Assembly (NCBI GenBank): GCA_005406025.1
Contig: BGZK01000004.1
Coordinates: 1,612,001-1,676,000 of the forward strand
Length of the DNA stretch: 64,000 nucleotides
Direction of reading: 5' to 3'
DNA from: Eumeta japonica
Lineage: Eukaryota; Arthropoda; Insecta; Lepidoptera; Psychidae
A program made the translations under genes and the position numbers. The notes beneath the pieces were generated by a model. The model ran no database searches, had not been told where the DNA came from, and was given only the letters and a program-made list of their open reading frames with translations. Positions 1-64,000 of this stretch are shown piece by piece (the first letter of the stretch is position 1; each line of letters begins with the position of its first letter).

Positions 1-134
1 ATAGCCAATCTTATGATGAAAATGCACCAATTCATATAAACAACATTACTCTGTAAAATTGAACATCAGTTTTTTGAACCTAATCGCTTTGTATTAAAAT
101 TATGCCATTTATTTTATTGTGAGTTCTTGTTCAG

Positions 135-62334
<62,200 letters not shown>

Positions 62335-62781
62335 GTATTGTAATTTAGTACAATATTTGGATCAATTTTAGTACAATATAGTATAGTATTGTAATTAAGT
62401 ACAGTATTTTAACTGTTTCTTAGTATTAGTTAATGGTACTGATTTTAAGAATTGCAAATTTTCCTTTAATCCTTTAAATATAATGAACCTATCTTATATA
62501 TATCTGTGGTGAAATAGTGCAGTTCAAAGTTCTATCATTATTTTTGTGGGATCCTGAAAATGTAAGACTTATAAAAATGTAAAATGTAAACGCAATCCTT
62601 TTATTTTTATTGTGCTTACAAATACATTTAATGTGATCACACTCTACACATATTAATTAACACATCACAATTTTATTAAAAAAAGTTTTAGTTATATCAG
62701 AGTCCATGTGTGTTTCATCGATGTTGCATTATTAAATTCATCATCCCATTGCGGGATGCACTTCTCACATTGTTCTTGCAG

Positions 62782-62904
62782 ATTAATAATCCTGCAGCTG
62801 CACCCTCCACGCTGGCTCTGTCCAAGTTGATGGTTGTCGACGACCCGTTATCATCAATGATAACATCCGGGACCTATGGCTTAATGTACTACCTGACGCA
62901 TAGA
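62782..62904 (+). CDS. Unassigned exon-like ORF
   Basis: Between acceptor tgttcttgcag and donor AGA|gtaaat lie exactly 41 codons, phase 0 in and out: NNPAAAPSTLALSKLMVVDD then PLSSMITSGTYGLMYYLTHR. Composition is clearly coding (GC-richer, balanced codons), and the phase is compatible with the end of exon 45, but I cannot align it with the expected receptor sequence after the second transmembrane segment (..VSIMGN..GTL..). It may be an exon of a neighbouring or nested gene, an alternative exon, or a misplaced fragment. Confidence 0.5.
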
Positions 62905-64000
62905 GTAAATGCAATATACACCAGAATATAAATTTATATTTGATATGTTTTCTTTTCATTCTGTGATGTATCTATTTATGCTTACTGTTCTGATAGTTTT
63001 AATGACTTGGACTTTTCTTTTCGAGGTGCGATCTTTGTAATAGATCTGATTTGAATGTTAAATGTAATGATCTATGAGTTTATTGTACAGATATATTTTG
63101 ATTGTTCTGAAGTATGCAAATGAAGGTAACTTATTTCATCAACATACCATCAGCCAATTTCTTATGCAAATAAATTAATTATGACTATGTGCAGTATCTT
63201 GTTCCTAAGTATTTTAATTATTATTTAGGTTGGCTTTGCATATTGTTTGTATGTACAAATAATATGAATCCATAGAATTAATTTGATTGAGAACAGTCAA
63301 ATTAATTCTATGAAGTTTAGTAAATTCTCATTTTATATGTACATGTTGATCTAACAAAATAGGTAATTGCCATAAAGTATATTAAAAATAATCAAACAAA
63401 AGATCAAATGTCATGGAAATTGTAATGTTCTTAACAATTAACAAAAATATTACCTAAATATGATCATCGTTATAAATAAAATTATTTTAATTTTTTGTGA
63501 TAAATAAGTGAAGAAAAAAATATTACTTAATTGATATTTCTTGTTTTAACAGTTTGTTCAGGCACTTTGTGTAGAAGGTGCTTTTACATTTAAAAGAATT
63601 TCATCATTGACGTATAATTAGTTTGAATATTTAAAATAATTGCATGCTCAGTTTTTAATAAATGGAAATAAACTGTATATTTAAAATATTTGCTTGAACG
63701 ATTTCACAACAATAAATCCAAGACAAGGCAAGGCTTTATTTCTTTTAAGATATATATATACTTGGGTGTGTTGATTTGTTATACATTGTCAAACTGTTAG
63801 CTCACCTGTCACCAAATACCAATTAGCTTATCAAAATTTGAGTTAGTGGGTTGTTAAATATGACAGTACTAAAATATAGCATAACAGTGGTAAAATTGGC
63901 CTTTTACTTCACTTAATTAGTGGTGGCAAGATGTATGTATTTTATAAAGTTATCCTAGTTTTAATTTTATGAGCAGTGTTAATATCATTCCAATCACATT
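62905..64000 (+). other. Window end, no recognised exon
   Basis: AT-rich; contains one perfect 16-bp inverted repeat and a short (ta)n run near 63751. Missing Itpr exons should lie beyond 64000. Confidence 0.5.
63271..63312. repeat. Perfect 16-bp inverted repeat
   Basis: catagaattaatttga at 63271-63286 and its exact complement at 63297-63312, with a 10-nt loop. Confidence 0.9.

Overview
The window is animal nuclear DNA, almost certainly from a moth or butterfly (Lepidoptera). It is AT-rich, and its coding sequence comes as short exons (24-230 bp) with GT-AG boundaries between introns of up to about 4.9 kb. The introns carry insect transposons and several repeats of lepidopteran type, including the 'ggtgtccatgagcgacggtgatcactta' type LINE/SINE tail near 13.5 kb, RTE-like retrotransposon fragments, and 'cccgc..ctccgtc' repeats. 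No bacterial gene, CRISPR array, rRNA or tRNA was recognised.

One gene accounts for nearly all the coding content: the inositol 1,4,5-trisphosphate receptor (Itpr), on the + strand. I place 45 exons from 135 to 62334, about 6.1 kb of coding sequence (about 2,040 codons). They run from the second half of the IP3-binding core through the regulatory/RIH solenoid and the RIH-associated domain to the first two transmembrane segments. The start of the protein lies upstream of the window. The pore, remaining membrane segments and C-terminus are not seen and should lie downstream. Two microexons (24 and 27 nt) preserve the frame whether included or skipped, so they are candidate alternative exons. 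The first sits at the position of the vertebrate SIII splice insert.

Intron layout: 4.5-5.8 kb, dead mariner; 9.2-9.7 kb, pogo-like MITE; 11.7-12.4 kb, about 105-bp minisatellite; 14.9-15.4 kb, TIR element with a GC-rich core; 19.5-20.3 kb, a possible small two-exon gene on the opposite strand; 21.4-23.0 kb, GC-richer unclassified DNA and a LINE tail; 26.6-27.0 kb, a repeat related to one at 59 kb; 30-34.4 kb, a THAP-like remnant and two opposed RTE fragments; 39.2-39.4 kb, a near-palindromic MITE; 41.5-42.0 kb, a 217-bp tandem duplication; 47.0-49.8 kb, a nearly intact hAT transposon with a perfect 8-bp target duplication; 50.9-51.1 kb, a short hAT MITE with its own perfect 8-bp duplication; 57.4-58.3 kb, a pogo/Tigger copy; 59.0-61.0 kb, repeats and a decayed DDE transposase. 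The last 1.7 kb holds one unassigned exon-like ORF.

Several reading-frame breaks occur in places that ought to be intact. They are a phase clash between exons 17 and 18, an extra G at the end of exon 22, three frame changes in exon 45, and one-base frame breaks in the hAT transposase and in the possible nested gene. Some lie in homopolymers, so uncorrected assembly indels are a serious alternative to real mutations. No RNA or database evidence was available. Family assignments rest on motif recognition, and exon limits on splice signals plus frame continuity.
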